Below, one piece after another: positions 35,469 to 49,030 of a stretch of DNA of 64,000 bases. A program made the position numbers and the translations under genes. The DNA comes from Trichoplax sp. H2 (Eukaryota > Placozoa > Uniplacotomia > Trichoplacea), in the NCBI GenBank assembly GCA_003344405.1, contig NOWV01000006.1:248001-312000 (forward strand). The letters are read 5' to 3'. Below the pieces are notes generated by a model. It was not told where the DNA came from and ran no database searches. It saw nothing but the letters and a program-made list of their open reading frames with translations. Numbering within the stretch: the first letter of the stretch is position 1; each line of letters opens with the position of its first letter.

Positions 35469-37357
35469 CTTTCTGAATAAAAGCTGCCACCAACTGTAAT
35501 ACTAGAAATACTAATTAATACGAATAAAAAAGAGGCAAGCAATTAGGCTTGCTACAAAATGCACACAACACTTTTGCACCTCCATTTTCAAGCTATTTTT
35601 ATACTATCTGTCTCCAGTAAAGCGAGCATTAATCCAATAGATTAACCTAATTACTGAAAAATTCAACTAGTATATCAAGCAATAAACACAGGTAGGAAAT
35701 ATTACCGTCACAAGTATTAAAAATGTGCTGAAAGTCCCATATCAACCACTTTCAAGGCTGATCGAAATCCACTTTCCATTTTTTGCACAGCTCGCCAAAG
35801 ATCTGCAAGCAAGCTTACAGTCCTATGGCTAAAGGTATAGTGTATGGTATAGTGCTTGCAGTAGTACGCTTTACTATCATGGGCTCACTATACTATGATT
35901 TTGTATGGAAAAGGATGGCCCAACGTGGCGATACGTCATAGTAAACAGCCCCAGGTACTCAAATAGCCTACAATGCAATAAAGAATAGTATGAGAAGCAG
36001 ATAGGGCTGACGATTCGTCGAGCAATCAATCCTGACGCCTTCCAAGAATATCGACTGACACTGTGCAGTACTTAATTCCATACCATACTTCTATACCTAG
36101 CTTGCGCTATAGTCGGATAAAAGCGATGTGGTATTGACCAAAAGCTAATAGCTCTGCAATTCCTGTTTCAGCGAAATCTTTCAAGTATCCTTGCTCATTA
36201 AATTTGTTCTACAGGCTTTACAATCTATCTCCGACCTTCATAATGAAGAAAATAGTCTATAGACTCAAAGATGACTCAGAAAAGATGGAATACTCCGTTG
36301 TATCGGTGGTAAGATATTGAGAAAAATTGCCAATTATGACCTAGATTGTTGTTGTTGTTGGAGGTGTCATGGAGAAATGCAGCAATGTGATTTTTGAACC
36401 AATTGCACAGTAAATCGTCACCAGTACATTCTTTTGCAGCAATCAGCTGTATTGATAACTTAATAATAGGGTAAGAGATAGTGAACTACAGTAATTCCAT
36501 CGGAGTTCCTACCATAAAGTAAATTACGATTGATAAACATTCAGATGTAGGATGTCGAATGGAACTATGCTGTGCGTCGAATTAATCATTCGTAATTTAC
36601 CACGTATAGTATACTCGTAGACGTCTAAACTGTGATTGAGGGCGTGATGAGGACGATCTAGTAAAGTTATTTTCGTACTATTATACGCTAAATCATCACC
36701 AATGTATTCTTTACTAGCAATGAAATGGATTTAGCGTTCTATCGGATAATAGCACAAAGTGAATGGATTCCATGAGACATTTTTACCCTATCCTTGATCG
36801 CCGTTGTTGATAAACATTCAATGTGCAATGGAATGATACTAGTCATAGCCTCCGGCTTTACAGGATACGTAAATTTATAATCAAGACAGAAATGGTTGTT
36901 AAGACATTATGGAGACGGTGTAACAAAGTTATCTTGGTGTAAATTGCAAAGTAAATCGTAACCTAAGCATTCTTTAGTACCAATCAACTGTATTCATGGC
37001 GCTGCAGGATTACGCGTACAACACAGAATGAACTAATTCCATCACACATTCTTACCATGTCGTCGATTGATGTTATCGATAAATACCATATCTACATGCC
37101 AGATGTCGGATGCAATAACACTAGTCATAGGCTCATGTCTCATTCTTGATCATGCGGTATGCATGCAAATGCCTGATACAGTTAGCTAGCTAATTTCTTA
37201 GAAATAGAAGGGAAATAACACCAGTAAGTAAGTGGCCAAATCATCGTTCTTTTTACCCTTTGGTGATTTACAGACCATAACGGCTTGATAGATGCTATTT
37301 CAATGCTTGAATTGCAATCTTAGTGTTAACCCATAGATAGAAGGGCAGAAGTGAACC
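35469..37357. other. Divergent intergenic region, TMEM242 to CRYZL1
   Basis: The region contains both 5' regions and a three-unit diverged tandem repeat at about 36410-37150. No exon with family similarity was seen. A GTACAGTACAGTA string lies at the very start of the CRYZL1 reading frame. Confidence 0.6.
36400..37150. repeat. Three-unit tandem repeat, about 263-278 bp
   Basis: Anchors TAAATC(G/A)T(C/A)ACC..A.(C/G)(A/T)ATTCTTT occur near 36411, 36689 and 36952. Each is followed in order by AGCAAT(C/G)A, a GAAT..ATTCCAT string, GTTGATAAACATTC-like sequence and a CTAGTCATAGGCT-like string. Identity is low but order is kept. Confidence 0.8.
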
Positions 37358-40300
37358 ATGTCTTATCGTACAGTACAGTATGTTGCACTAAGGGTCGCAT
37401 TAGCTGCTTTTATTTATTTCTCATTTGATCTTGGATTCAGTCTATAAATTATGAACAGTAGTCGGCTTCGGATATCCTTTGTACATTTAGATCGTTCATC
37501 TGCGTTGGAATAATATTGGCATTTAAATTGCAGCTAGTTGTATTTATATTAACTAGGTTTGTAAAGACCAGTGAATGTGATCAATACTTTAAAATTTTTG
37601 CTTTATTTGCAGAATTTCGACATACAAAGTATGCCGTTGTTCCAGAATGATGTCTTAATTAAAGTACATGCATGTGGCTTATCATCTGCTATCAAAGATT
37701 ATCAGGTAGGAAAAGGACCTTTCAAAGTTTAGGCCTTCTGTGTTCATCTTCATTTCTGCATATAGATAGATAATCTGTACACAGTGTATTGCTGGTAAAT
37801 CATATTGAGACTTGCTTCTATAATACTATTTCAGTTACTATCTAAAAAGATTCGATTTTACATACGTATCGTATTTTAAAATTATATCTATATGAATTGA
37901 TGTGGTGGTGTGGCCATCTAAGCAAACTTTTGGATCCTATACATATTTAGAACCTTGAACGAATCAATATGAAATTGAATCATGATACCGATATTCCGTA
38001 TGGTAGAGAAGTTGCTGGAGTAGTGATTAAAGGTTATATGAATGTATCTTTAAATTTGATGGGTATAACAGATATGAAAAAACTTAATAGCATGATGTTG
38101 ATGTATAGCAATTATGAAACGTTTAATTACAGCCGTTACCTTGCTGCTAATTATTAAAAATGTGTGATTCGATATAGCTAACATTGAGTTTGCTCCGCTT
38201 GTTTGCAATAAACTATTTAGCTCATTCTTCTGTGACAAGATTTTTCCTTGGTGATCAGGTTGTTGGTAAGTTTTATAGTTCCTTAAGCGTGATAAGGGTC
38301 TAACTATCGATAAATGTGGAATAATTTTACATATTCCTATAATTCACATATGAAATGAAGGAGTAAATAGCATTAGTATTACTATCCCGACGTAAACCGT
38401 TATATTACTGTTTTATCGCTCTTCGACGTTCACTAAATATATTATTTCGCTTCCTTCAGCTAATGCTAACTAACATAACTATTTACTGTACCTTTTAGGG
38501 TTTATTCCATTAGACTCGACATATTCTGGCTGTGGTCAATTTTGCGTTATTTCTGCGTATAATATAGGTAAGAAATAGAAATATTTTATTATAATAGATA
38601 ATACGAGCTTAGCTTGCAGAAGTTGCTATTTTTCATGTATACTGCGTTAGAGATCTTACCTTCTTTTATTGTCCTGTTATGGTAGTTCATAAGCCTGTCA
38701 ACGTTAGCTCGACATTGGCTGCAGCATCTATCATTGATGGCATTCGTGCATATACGGCGTTGCATTATCGAGCACATATAGAAAAGAATTCATATGTACT
38801 AGTTTGTGATGGAACATCGGTCAGTAATTAGTAATTCACCCTTTCGCTGTATATCTGCAATATTGTTTATTTGCTGTTATCACGGTGACAATCTTTACCC
38901 TTTGTGACAGAATTTTGGCATGATCACTATGCAACTTGCGTTATCATGGGGGGCAAAGGTAGTTTGACTACTTATTTGAAATCATATCAGTATACGTGAT
39001 GCGATAACTTTAATTTTTATCTCTTACTACAAATATTCGTATGAATACTTGAGCGTAGGTCATAACGATAGCGTCTACGGAAGATGAAAAAATTCTTTTA
39101 CATACATTCAAGGAAGATCACAACAGTATGCTTTTTGTGTGCTCGTAATTTGCAAGAATGGCTGATGATCATGATATACTGAACACCACTAATAGTACAT
39201 TTTTTAAACTATAGTTTCGGTTATAGAACTTGGCAATGTGAATAATGCGAGCTTGATATCGGCCTGTTTAGAATTGACAGGAGGATTAGGAGTCGATGTC
39301 ATCGTGGACAACGGAGGTATGATAGATACATTATTCATATATATATACGCGTGTATACACTGTGGAGCTGAATATCAATGTGACGGTTATGACTATTGAT
39401 AAGTTTATAATTTGATGGCCAGTCATTTAAAGATTACAACTATTTCATCGTAGTTTATAACAATTGCCTGACCTCTGTTGCCCATGAAAAAGTACGAATG
39501 GCAGTCGATCAGAACGTTACCAGTAATGCAGCGTCTATGGCTACGGATGCATACAATAAATATAGACCTTATGTTCATGATATCATTTCATGCCTTGCTA
39601 TTGGCGGCAGCTGGATAACATCGCAGGCTGACTTACAGGTATACCATAACGTGATTGTCGTATTTACTTAGTGTTTCCTTTATGGCTATGCATTGTAAAC
39701 ACTTAGAAATAATATATTGAGATATCTACGTTGCTACAATGATATACCGTGTCTCGCATATTTATAGATTGATCCTCCCGATACGGAAGTATTGTATATG
39801 AAAGGTGCATCAGTTGGCTTTATCTTTGAACATGCCTGGACATTATCGTCAAGTAAGCCAAGCTAACATTTGTTGGATTATTAATGATGACTATATAAAA
39901 TTAGTTTTAATGTCATCATTTTTTTATTTAGGTAAACAAGGCTGTTTTTTGCGTATCCTTTCATAAATAATTAATGACAACATAGATAATAAGCTTAGCT
40001 AAATTTTAGAAGTCATTTGCTAATGATCATTGAGCTTTGAGCTATTCTTATTTCCTGAACTAGCGTTCAATTCTAGATATATTGGACGACTTGATGAATA
40101 AATTGGCTAGTGATGCTATTAGGTAGTAAGGATTCATTATCAACATGCTCATAATTTAAGCGACTATATCGCTACTGTTAAACAGTGATATAGGCTAACA
40201 AATGGTATTTTCTATTTTGATACTTAAAAAATTACTGTCAATATTATTTCAAAGGCCGAATGTTACACAATCGGTATCATTAGACGATTGTCCTTATGTT

Positions 40301-40369
40301 CTATCCTCCATGGGTGAAGCAGATTGGACATTTGGCAAGAGAGTTATGGTTGAATCTTCCAGTAGCTAA
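37358..40369 (+). CDS. CRYZL1: CRYZL1-like zeta-crystallin / quinone oxidoreductase homologue
   Basis: Medium-chain dehydrogenase/reductase superfamily protein lacking catalytic zinc; the family binds NADP(H), and its physiological substrate is unknown. Exons: 37358-37393, 37613-37705, 37951-38032, 38221-38265, 38499-38567, 38686-38819, 38911-38958, 39059-39125, 39215-39316, 39454-39638, 39768-39852, 39932-39952, 40077-40122, 40255-40369. All phases close, 375 aa. Order: KVHACGLSS, YGREVAGVV, FFLGDQVVGFIPLDS (GroES-like half), VHKPVNVSS, DGIRAYTALHY, then the Rossmann half with DGTSNFGMITMQLA, GAKVITIAS and TGGLGVDVIVDNG. The C-terminal part has IDPPDTEVLYMKGAS and LDDLMNKL, as in CRYZL1 rather than plain quinone oxidoreductase. 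The first 12-codon exon is the weakest: its donor is AGG|GTCGCA. Exon 12 is a 21-nt microexon. Confidence 0.88.
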
Positions 40370-42844
40370 GAATAGTGGATGTGAAGATCAGTAATTGATA
40401 AATGTTATGGTAGAATAATATTAAGATAGTTTAATATTCTCGAAGATAGAGTAGATTTTATCAGAACAAAGTTAAAATGAAGGAAAACTGCTTGAATCTG
40501 GTTTATTATATGAATATTACTTAATTTGAAGTAATGTTTACGTGCAGTTCTAACTAGCTTTATGCAGATTACAGTTATATGAACTGTATCATTTGGGTAA
40601 ATAGAATGGAAATGAAAAGACGATGATAATATTAAATCTATTGTAGGTAGTTAGAATGTTTTCCCGCTGGATTTAATACTATCTAGAGACGATATCATAA
40701 GTGTACATATGTTTTGATGTGATGGCGTCACCGTTCCATCAAATATTTTAACGTGTCTTATTTTATCTTTGTATTTCATGTGATTAATTATCGAATGGAA
40801 ATTATTCAGGATTTGATATGCTTGTTTTACATTTAATTTTGAACGATGGTTGTTCTAAATCTTGTGGTATGTTAAAATCGTACTAGTTGATTTTTAGTAA
40901 AGAATTAGGCCCACTGTGCCATCTTTATAAAATATAATAGGTATAAGAGTAGTAGAGTAGAAAGAGTTCTATACATCCATTTGGGATTAGTTATAATGCG
41001 CGTATGAGAACATGGAGTGATTTGCAAGTAGTTATGCAAGCATATATTGATGCTGTGATGAAATAACGAAAGATAGACAGAAAGTAATACATTATTCTAT
41101 CTTTGACCTAAGAACAGCATGTACGCGTTTAAGAAATTAATCTAATGAATTGGAATCATTGTGGACCACATAGTAATTTCTGCTTGTATTATTTTTTACT
41201 AATATTGTGGGTTTTAAGTTCATTACATTAGAGTGAAATTAGTATAAGTTGCCGACATAATCGGAATCGTAGCAGGAAATTATTCATACTAATCATTAAT
41301 ATTGATGTAGTTTCAACTATTGTCAAATTTACCTATTATTTTTTCGATGTTCAAAGTGAAATCAAGATAAACTGTTTATATAATTATAGTTGTAACAAGA
41401 AATTATCCTTATTCAGTCTTAAATATCGATCTACTTTCAATTATGACCAAATCTTTATATTGCATTTCACGGCATTAAAAGTGAAACCCAGATAAACTGT
41501 TAACATATAGTAATTGCTGTAGAATTATAGCAAAAGATAGTCCATGTTCAGCATTGATATCGATCTAGGTTAAATTATGTTTAAATCTGCTCATTGCTTT
41601 TACCTACATTAAGAGTAAAATTATAATAAATTTCTCACATACCACAATTAATTTTATAGTAAGAGATCGTCTACGGTAACGCTTAATGTCAATCTAACTT
41701 TAACTATGATCAACTGACTCAATACCTTAGGTATTGCAAATGCAAGGTTGTAAGTTGGACGGGCATTAGTGAAAGAATTTGGATCTTTTCATTCTAAAAT
41801 GGCTCTAGTATTACGTACTCTATTATTCCTGTTCCGGCAGAAAACCTTACTCTTTGTAATAGTCTACACCCTTATCTATTGGTATATCCCTGCTAAAATA
41901 TGGAAAAATTTATTCGATGATTTCAACAGCACTTATTCCCTGCTCGGTAAAGTATGCAATCCTATCTGAAAATCGGTTTCTATAACAAAGTAATGCATTT
42001 ACGTAAATATGTCTAAAATGTAATACAACATCAAGCCCATGAAGTGGTTGTATCATAGTATTTTCATTACTTGCTGTCTCTTAATTAAAGCTATATGACT
42101 TAACATCGAGTATCAACGCATATATTAACTGAAATACTCATACATGCTTTAGTCATAATGATGATCCGTTTACATCTATTCCCTAATAATATTATCTAAT
42201 GTTTATAACTATAATTCAATTAATTAAAAAATCTATAAGCAAATTTGGATCTAATCGATATTTCACCTCGATCAACCCATTTCAAATAAAACTAGTCTCG
42301 ATGATCGATAGTTCATATCGATTGATGGCTAGAAAGAAAAATCTTCTTAATGCAGTCTGACTCATTTCTCTATACAGCTATTTGATGTACTTAACATACT
42401 GATACAAGTTAGAACAATAGGTACAATATAATTATCAATAATATCTATTGATTACTATTAGATAATTAATCAATGCCTGCCGTTGTTCCATTGTAATAGA
42501 CACTTTGATAACCCTAGGGCCATTCCATTGTATCCAGTCGAATAGAGTAAGTTAGTCACTGCAGTCAATTTTCTAATTGGAAATTGTATTAGTGGACAGA
42601 AGAGGAATAGTATTATGAGTGATAAAATGATTGAATGATAGCCAAGCTGAATACTACTATTTATCAATCCATTGCCTTATTGAGTGATGACAATGACCAA
42701 CATATCGACGAGACTCATTTGAAACATTCGTCATCAAGTTGGATAGAAATTTCAATTACATACCTTAGTTACTGTTACTTTATCCCCCCTACTACCTTCT
42801 CAACAGGGTTAAAATCACCCCATCATTATAACTAGTGATCTAAA
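40370..42844. other. Gene-poor region with tandem repeat
   Basis: The region holds the CRYZL1 3' UTR and a four-unit repeat (41230-41740). The open frames at 41769-41969 (starts with GTG, hydrophobic) and 42635-42835 have no recognised domain and no obvious splice links. Confidence 0.55.
41230..41740. repeat. Four-unit tandem repeat, about 122-133 bp
   Basis: Anchors (T/A)AG(C/T)A.GA(A/G)AT..TC near 41271, 41393, 41526 and 41654 are each followed by T.A.T.TCAATCTA-type and A.AGTGAAAT..AGATAAACTG-type strings in the same order. Copies are strongly diverged. Confidence 0.7.
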
Positions 42845-43050
42845 ATGAATGCACAAAGTAGTTTGACATTGCCACAAATTGTTAGATTAAATACGACACT
42901 ACGACGTTGGAAAAAACATGTTCGTCAATCGGCCGAAAGCAATCGATCACCTAGAGAAATGACTTCGTTATCATCACCACCATTAAAGCCTGGTAAAGTT
43001 TATTCATTGCCATCGCCAATCATACCATCTCGTCCTATTGCAAGTAATAG
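42845..43050 (+). CDS. Candidate orphan first coding exon (gene unknown)
   Basis: The exon opens with ATG and runs 68 codons plus two bases to a strong donor, AATAG|GTGAGT (phase 2). The translation is basic (LRRWKKHVRQSAESNR) and then Ser/Pro-rich (SLSSPPLKPGK, LPSPIIPSRP), with codon use like real exons and unlike the AT-rich surroundings. I do not recognise the family, and the partner exon was not found. It could be an alternative first exon of a gene further right, possibly ADGB, whose own exon 1 also ends in phase 2, or of a gene extending beyond the window. Confidence 0.4.
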
Positions 43051-43929
43051 GTGAGTTTAATTCTGAGTAACTCTCAGTTGGCTATAATTTGATTCTATAT
43101 ATATACATATGTATTTTTTGGGAATTGAGATTAGAGATAAATAGTCACTCTTTTTCTTATATTATTATTGTTGTTGGTTAACGCCAGATAGATTATCAAT
43201 TTGTTATCATCATTAAAAATTAACAGATGAAATACATCGATAGTAAGATTAATTGATGACGAAAGGTCGTTTTCAAACATGGAGACTATCTTACATGTCA
43301 TTTAGTTGAATTAAGCCAGTTAGAATACTGAATAGAGGAGCGCCATGTAGTACTATGGAGAAAACATATTGTAATGATTCATGTTGAATAGGTTAAACTG
43401 ATTCTTAACCAATATTTTCAAGCTGTGCAAAATAGGATATCGATGCTACTTTACTCTATGTAATTCTTTAAGAACATTAATTACTCTCTAATATTTATGA
43501 ATTCTACTAGTTTAATCGCTAATGATCGGCAGTAAATCATTTTAGAAGAACTAAATACAGGACAATTACTTGATGATGGGTAGAATGAGAGATCAATAAT
43601 CGTATCCATTATCAAGATCCAATGATGACAACATTGTCATGAAGGGAAAGTAATTGACTCGAGTCTAGTCAAGAACTATTGGTATTAAATTATAAGTTAG
43701 ATAATATCTTCATAATCGATCAGACGATTATTAGCTAGCTTAAATGACAAAAAAAGCATAGGCTATGCATTAAAATTTAAACGATGATCAACTTATTCTT
43801 AAGCTAGCGCATAAGAGAGGTAATAATGACCTAATATGCCTAGGCATCGAAACTTACCTAAAAACAATGTTAAAGGTTAATTTCAACGATAGCATAGATG
43901 AATATTTTTCCAATGTTGCCATTTCTGCT

Positions 43930-45180
43930 GTACTGGATCGATGTATTGCTAAAATATCGTCTCATTTCAATTCAAATGATAGCTAATCTATTTCAAATTT
44001 GTGGAAGAGAGAGATGCGCTGATCATAAAATGTTCATGTAAAGCAACGCAATGACAACATTCAAAGTTATCTTAGAGGATAACCTAGATTAATAATCCAT
44101 TGATGCGGTTCTGTCTCACGTATTGGGGCAAATCATTCCTTTAAGCAATAATCTCATTTGAATTCAAATGGTGATCAATTTAATTTTAAATTTGTAGTCA
44201 TTAGCAAAGAGACTGATTATAAACTATAAATCTAAATGTAGCCCATACCTATGCCATATTCAAGGTTAAGATAGATTATCTTCTTGATACCATAAACTCT
44301 ACTACATTGGATTATTTCGCTTTTTGAAAAGTAAAATCTCATTTAAATTTCAATAATGGGCAATTAGCTTTTAAATTATTATTTTATATATCTGAATTTA
44401 GCCAATAGCTAAGCAATGGTTCATGTTCAAAGATAAGATACATTAATAATTAACTTTTTGATATAATGAGCTCTACTACGTTGGATGGATTCGTTCCTTC
44501 AATGGATAATCTTATTGAAACTTTAAACTAATGATCATCTGTATTCATATGATTAGAAGACCGATCGTGTAATATCTATTCTACCGTATTAATAGAGCCA
44601 ATAGTCAGGTTATCGATCATTTTCAGGAATGAAACGGTTGAATAGCTTATAAATAGAATCCATTCTCCTATGGTTGATCGATTTAGTAACCCTTAAAACG
44701 ATAATCACCTTCGAAAGATGGTCAATTTATTTTTCAATCTATGTATGTGCGAATGAGAAAGTAAACTCTCTATATCTAAATAAACTCAATCATAGCATGG
44801 TAGGTTGTTTTAAGAGTATTCTAAACCGATAAGCCATAGATGAAGAAAATTCCATCACTGCACGTCGAATGTAATCATCGTCACTCTTACTTTATGTGAT
44901 TGATTCGTTCCTTGAATGATCATTCTATTTTAATTCAATGATTTGCTAATCATTTTTCTCAATCTTATACATGCAAGTGATGAGAAAAGAAGCATTCTAC
45001 ATCAAAATGAACCCTGCTATGATATAAAGAGTTGTTTTAAAGACATTCTAAATCATCATTCTATAGAAGCATAGAAAATTTTACGAACCTGTACCTGACG
45101 GAATTGTAATCAATTTTTACTTCATGTAATGGAAATGTTCATTGCAACAACAACGTCATTTCCTGATGAGTTAAGGTATT
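43930..45180. repeat. Diverged tandem repeat, about 175-230 bp units
   Basis: The anchor GGAT(C/T)GAT..(G/A)TT.CTT(G/C)AA..(A/G)ATAATCTCATTT.AATTCAA recurs near 43936, 44125, 44308, 44481, 44672, 44896 and 45124. Between anchors, ATGATCAATT-like and GAGCTCTACTAC-like strings recur in the same order. About seven old copies. Confidence 0.7.
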
Positions 45181-45729
45181 GAATGATCAACATTGGAGTT
45201 TTTAACCATTTCCATCAACTCAGGATAAGCCTTAGATGGTATCGAGATGCATTGGTATGTCGTTATTATTTATTTTTCTTGTTGTTTGTCTAAGTACACT
45301 GTTGCGAACAAACACTGAAAACAATGGCCAAGTTATCATTTGTCGATTACATTTAGAGCGAAGAGAATTTTATTTTATTCTTATTGATACACAGATAGAC
45401 TCTGATATCCTTTCCATTTTTTTAAATGGAATTTTCAATTATTGAATAGTCCTTAAGGATGTCGACAATCCGCGATCGATAGAGAAATTAGACAGAAATA
45501 GCTCAAAATGGCGATTTGACTACTCAACTTTTCAAATCCCGACAGCCGGATTATTCTTTCCTTCGATACTGTTAGCAACGTCTTTGTTCAATGAACAAGG
45601 AAGTTCAATCGAATAAATTAAATTAATGAATATTATAAGGTAGCATGAGTTCATGGAGTTGTATTCTACTTGCTAAATTGTTTATTGAAGTGGTTATCAC
45701 TTCTTAGGACAGAAAGAAATAGTTTCAAT

Positions 45730-46960
45730 GTCGCTCTTTTCCACAGCCCTTCATTTTTGTCATCGACAGTTCAAAAAGGCGCAACTAAGTATTGCTCCAA
45801 TTTGACTATCGATTGATTTTACCATGGGTGCAAAGAGCAATCGTCCATTATACCATTCATGGTCACATCTTGTTGTCATCGTGATAGCTATTATTTTTTT
45901 GAATAGTTATAAAAGCTCTGATCGACCGTTGACCGTCTTTTGCTTTTGACTTATTAACGCCACGAGTACAAAAGGCAATAGGTAAAATGGATAGGCAAAT
46001 TAAGGGATTACCTACTATTGCCATTTGAACGCTATTTTTTCAATAGTTATACAGTACTGTAATAGGCTTAAGGAAACTTTTACTTACATCCCAGAATTTT
46101 ATCTGAGATGGTAGTAATATGACGACGAAAATGGAGACTTACGTAGTACGTATGCCGTTACTATCCTCACTATTCCTTTAACAGTTGTCAAAATAATTAT
46201 CGGATCATTCTCACGATTTAAATGACAATTTCTTCATGTTATGAATATCAAGAGCAGATTTGAAACAGCTATAATACTGAAGACTTTTATAGTGCTATCA
46301 TTCTATTAATCTTTTTCAGCAGTTGTGAAAACTTTCATCAAACAGTAAGATTGTTATAATGGTCGAGGCGTTGTTGTATACTGGATCGCTTTCGTTTTGA
46401 CCATGACGAATTTCCTTGTTCGCCATAAAAACATTATTAATATAACTAATATTTTGAATTGCGTGCGACTGGGTCATCTGACAAAATTGAAACAATATCC
46501 TATAAATACTAAGGATAGTTTTCAAATGGTTACAGTGTCCCTACACAAATCGAGATTTGTACTGTATGTACAGTAGTTATCATGACGATGGTTATCCTTC
46601 AACGATTATAAAACTTTTCATAGACTATGGTAATGCTAGTTCCTTAATCTGAAGTAACCTCCTACTCGTATGAATGCTAGTGCCAATTGCAAAATGGCTC
46701 TACAAATCGAGGCTACCCAGTTGTCATCATGATTGATGTTTTTTTTCAACGATTCTAAAACTTTTCATGGACTACAGCTAGCCTCCTATGAATGCAAGAG
46801 TTAATTTTAAATTACTAAACAAATGGAAGTTTCTACGTAGTTGTCATTGTGATGATTTCCTTCAACGCTTCTAAAACTTTCCATCGACTAACGCTAGTCC
46901 CTTAATTTGCAATAGCTTCTGTGATATTATGGATTCGTTACTAAAAGGCTAGATCATAGA
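45730..46960. repeat. Diverged tandem repeat, roughly 115-150 bp units
   Basis: The string TTCAACGATT(A/C)TAAAACTTTTCAT..ACTA recurs near 46597, 46748 and 46861. Weaker relatives (TTGAATAGTTATAAAAGC, TTCAATAGTTATACAG) lie near 45899 and 46040. TTGTCATC.TGAT(G/A) precedes several copies. Confidence 0.65.
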
Positions 46961-47489
46961 CGAGGAAACAGACTGGTTGAGCTTAAGGAGATATCAGCAT
47001 TTTGTTTAGAGTCCACGAGGAGCGTAAATCAGGAAAGGAAAAATATCTGGAGTGAATCAAGTCTATGAGAAATGTCGAGTATACCGAAGTTATCCACGTA
47101 TTTACAGTACAATATACCATAATCTAATAATTAATTGGTAGTAATATTTAATAACTGTGCTAGGGGGTCAGATTTATCTCATACTTTATCTGTTCATAGC
47201 ATAGCATTTTGTCAACATATTACGGCCTGCAATAAATGCAAGAGTCAATTCTAAAATGGTTAAACAAATCGAGGCTGTTACATTTCATAAGTGCAAAGGG
47301 CAATAGCATTGTGGATACTTATATCCAAATGATTCTTTAGTATCGTATATACCAAAAACTATAGACGGAAATTTTCGTCCTACTGTACCATTATAATCGA
47401 ATTAAATTAATTTCTACACAATAGTACATCTGGACGTATAGAACAGTAGAGGATTGAATTAAGCGGGAGTATTTATATATGTATGGGTA

Positions 47490-49030
47490 CTAGGATAAAT
47501 CTAAATGGTAGCTAAACAATTACCCATGCAACGCGCACATTATCCACCTGAGAGCCATCCAATTCTACTTACGAGATACGAAATCTTTTTTACAGACAAT
47601 GCTATTAAATAATCCAAATATTAAATATCCTAGTTCAAAATTTGGCTGATACTAGGATATTCGCCGATAGTAATCAACGTAGCTAAAAATCCTCAAAACT
47701 TTTCATAATCTTGTTACATTTACATACTACAATTTAATTTAATATGCGTATACACTTAGCTATGGGTTAGTTCAAAATAAATCTATAATGTAGCTAAACA
47801 AACAATCATCCATACAACAAAATATCAGCTTTAGAATCGTTCCATTCTAATTTCTAGATAGACATAGTCATTAAATCATCTAATTGTTAATTACCTTTAC
47901 TTAAGTAAGGTCAACACTAAAATATTTGTTAATAATGATAGGTTATAGCATCGTTAAAATTCTCCAAAACTATACCCAATCTTATTATATTCACATACCA
48001 TGTTTGAATGTAATACTACCTGATGTAAATGACTTCAGCCAATATAAAATTTTAGTAGTGGCTAAACGAACAATTTACCCATACAACTCGTAGGGTGTCC
48101 ACTTCAGAGTCGTTTAATTCTACTTGCGAGATGCAAAATCTTGTTTATAGCCATTGTTATTCAATAATCTAACTATTAATTTCTCTAACTTAATAATATG
48201 GCCAATGCTAGAGCATTCGTCAGTGATAATCGACGTAGCTGAAATTCTCAAGACTTTTTATAATCTTGTTACGTTGACATACTATCACTTAATTTAATAC
48301 GCGTATACCCTTAACTCTGGGTTAGGTCAACGTAATTCTTAAATGTAACTAAATAAACAATCATCCACATAACACATAGAATATCCGCTTTAGAATCGTT
48401 GTATTCCTCTTTCTAGATGGAAAATCTTCTTATAGACATAGTTATTAAATCATCTAATTGTTGATCAGCTGTACTCAAATAAGACTCAATCCTAGAACAT
48501 TTGTTGGCAATGATGGGTTGTAGCATACTTAAAAATCTCTAAAGCTATAACCAATCTTATTATATTCATATACCATATTCGAATGCAATATTACCTATTA
48601 CCTGATTTAAACGACCTCGGCCAATATAAATCTAAGTAGTTACCAAACAAACAATCATCTATTCTGTTGTAACAGATAAGGTATCCGCTTTAATTTCATT
48701 TAATTCTACATACTATATACAAAATATTGTTTGTAAACATTGTCATTCAATAATCCAACTGTTAATTTCCCTAACTCATAATTTGACCAATACTAGAACA
48801 TTCGTCGGCGATGATTGATACAGCTGAAAATTCTCATAAGTTATTCGCAATCTTATTATATTTCGCACAGCTATATCCTATTTCAATTTAATAATACCCT
48901 GATCCAATTGGCCAAGATCAATATAAATCGATGCAGTGATTAAGTAAGATAGCACCCATTTACAAGTAGAGTATCCGCTCTAGAGCCGTTCAATTCTACT
49001 TAGCAGGTGCAAAATCTTGTTTATGTACAT
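47490..49030. repeat. Six-unit tandem array, about 270-298 bp, with dimeric order
   Basis: Units begin with CTAAAC(A/G)(A/)ACAAT..CC(A/)..A(C/)AAC near 47511, 47794, 48062, 48349, 48642 and 48940. Each continues with a (C/T)AGA(A/G)(C/T)CGTT..ATTCTA string and an AATCTTATTATATT-like string. Units 1 and 3 share features absent from units 2 and 4 (GTATAC.CTTA.CT.TGGGTTAG versus a CC.GAT.TAAA..CGACC..GCCAATATAAA string), which indicates A-B-A-B organisation. Confidence 0.8.

Noticed and set aside
41769-41969. Hydrophobic 66-codon open frame
   Set aside because: It starts with GTG rather than ATG, shows no family resemblance and lies just after a tandem array.
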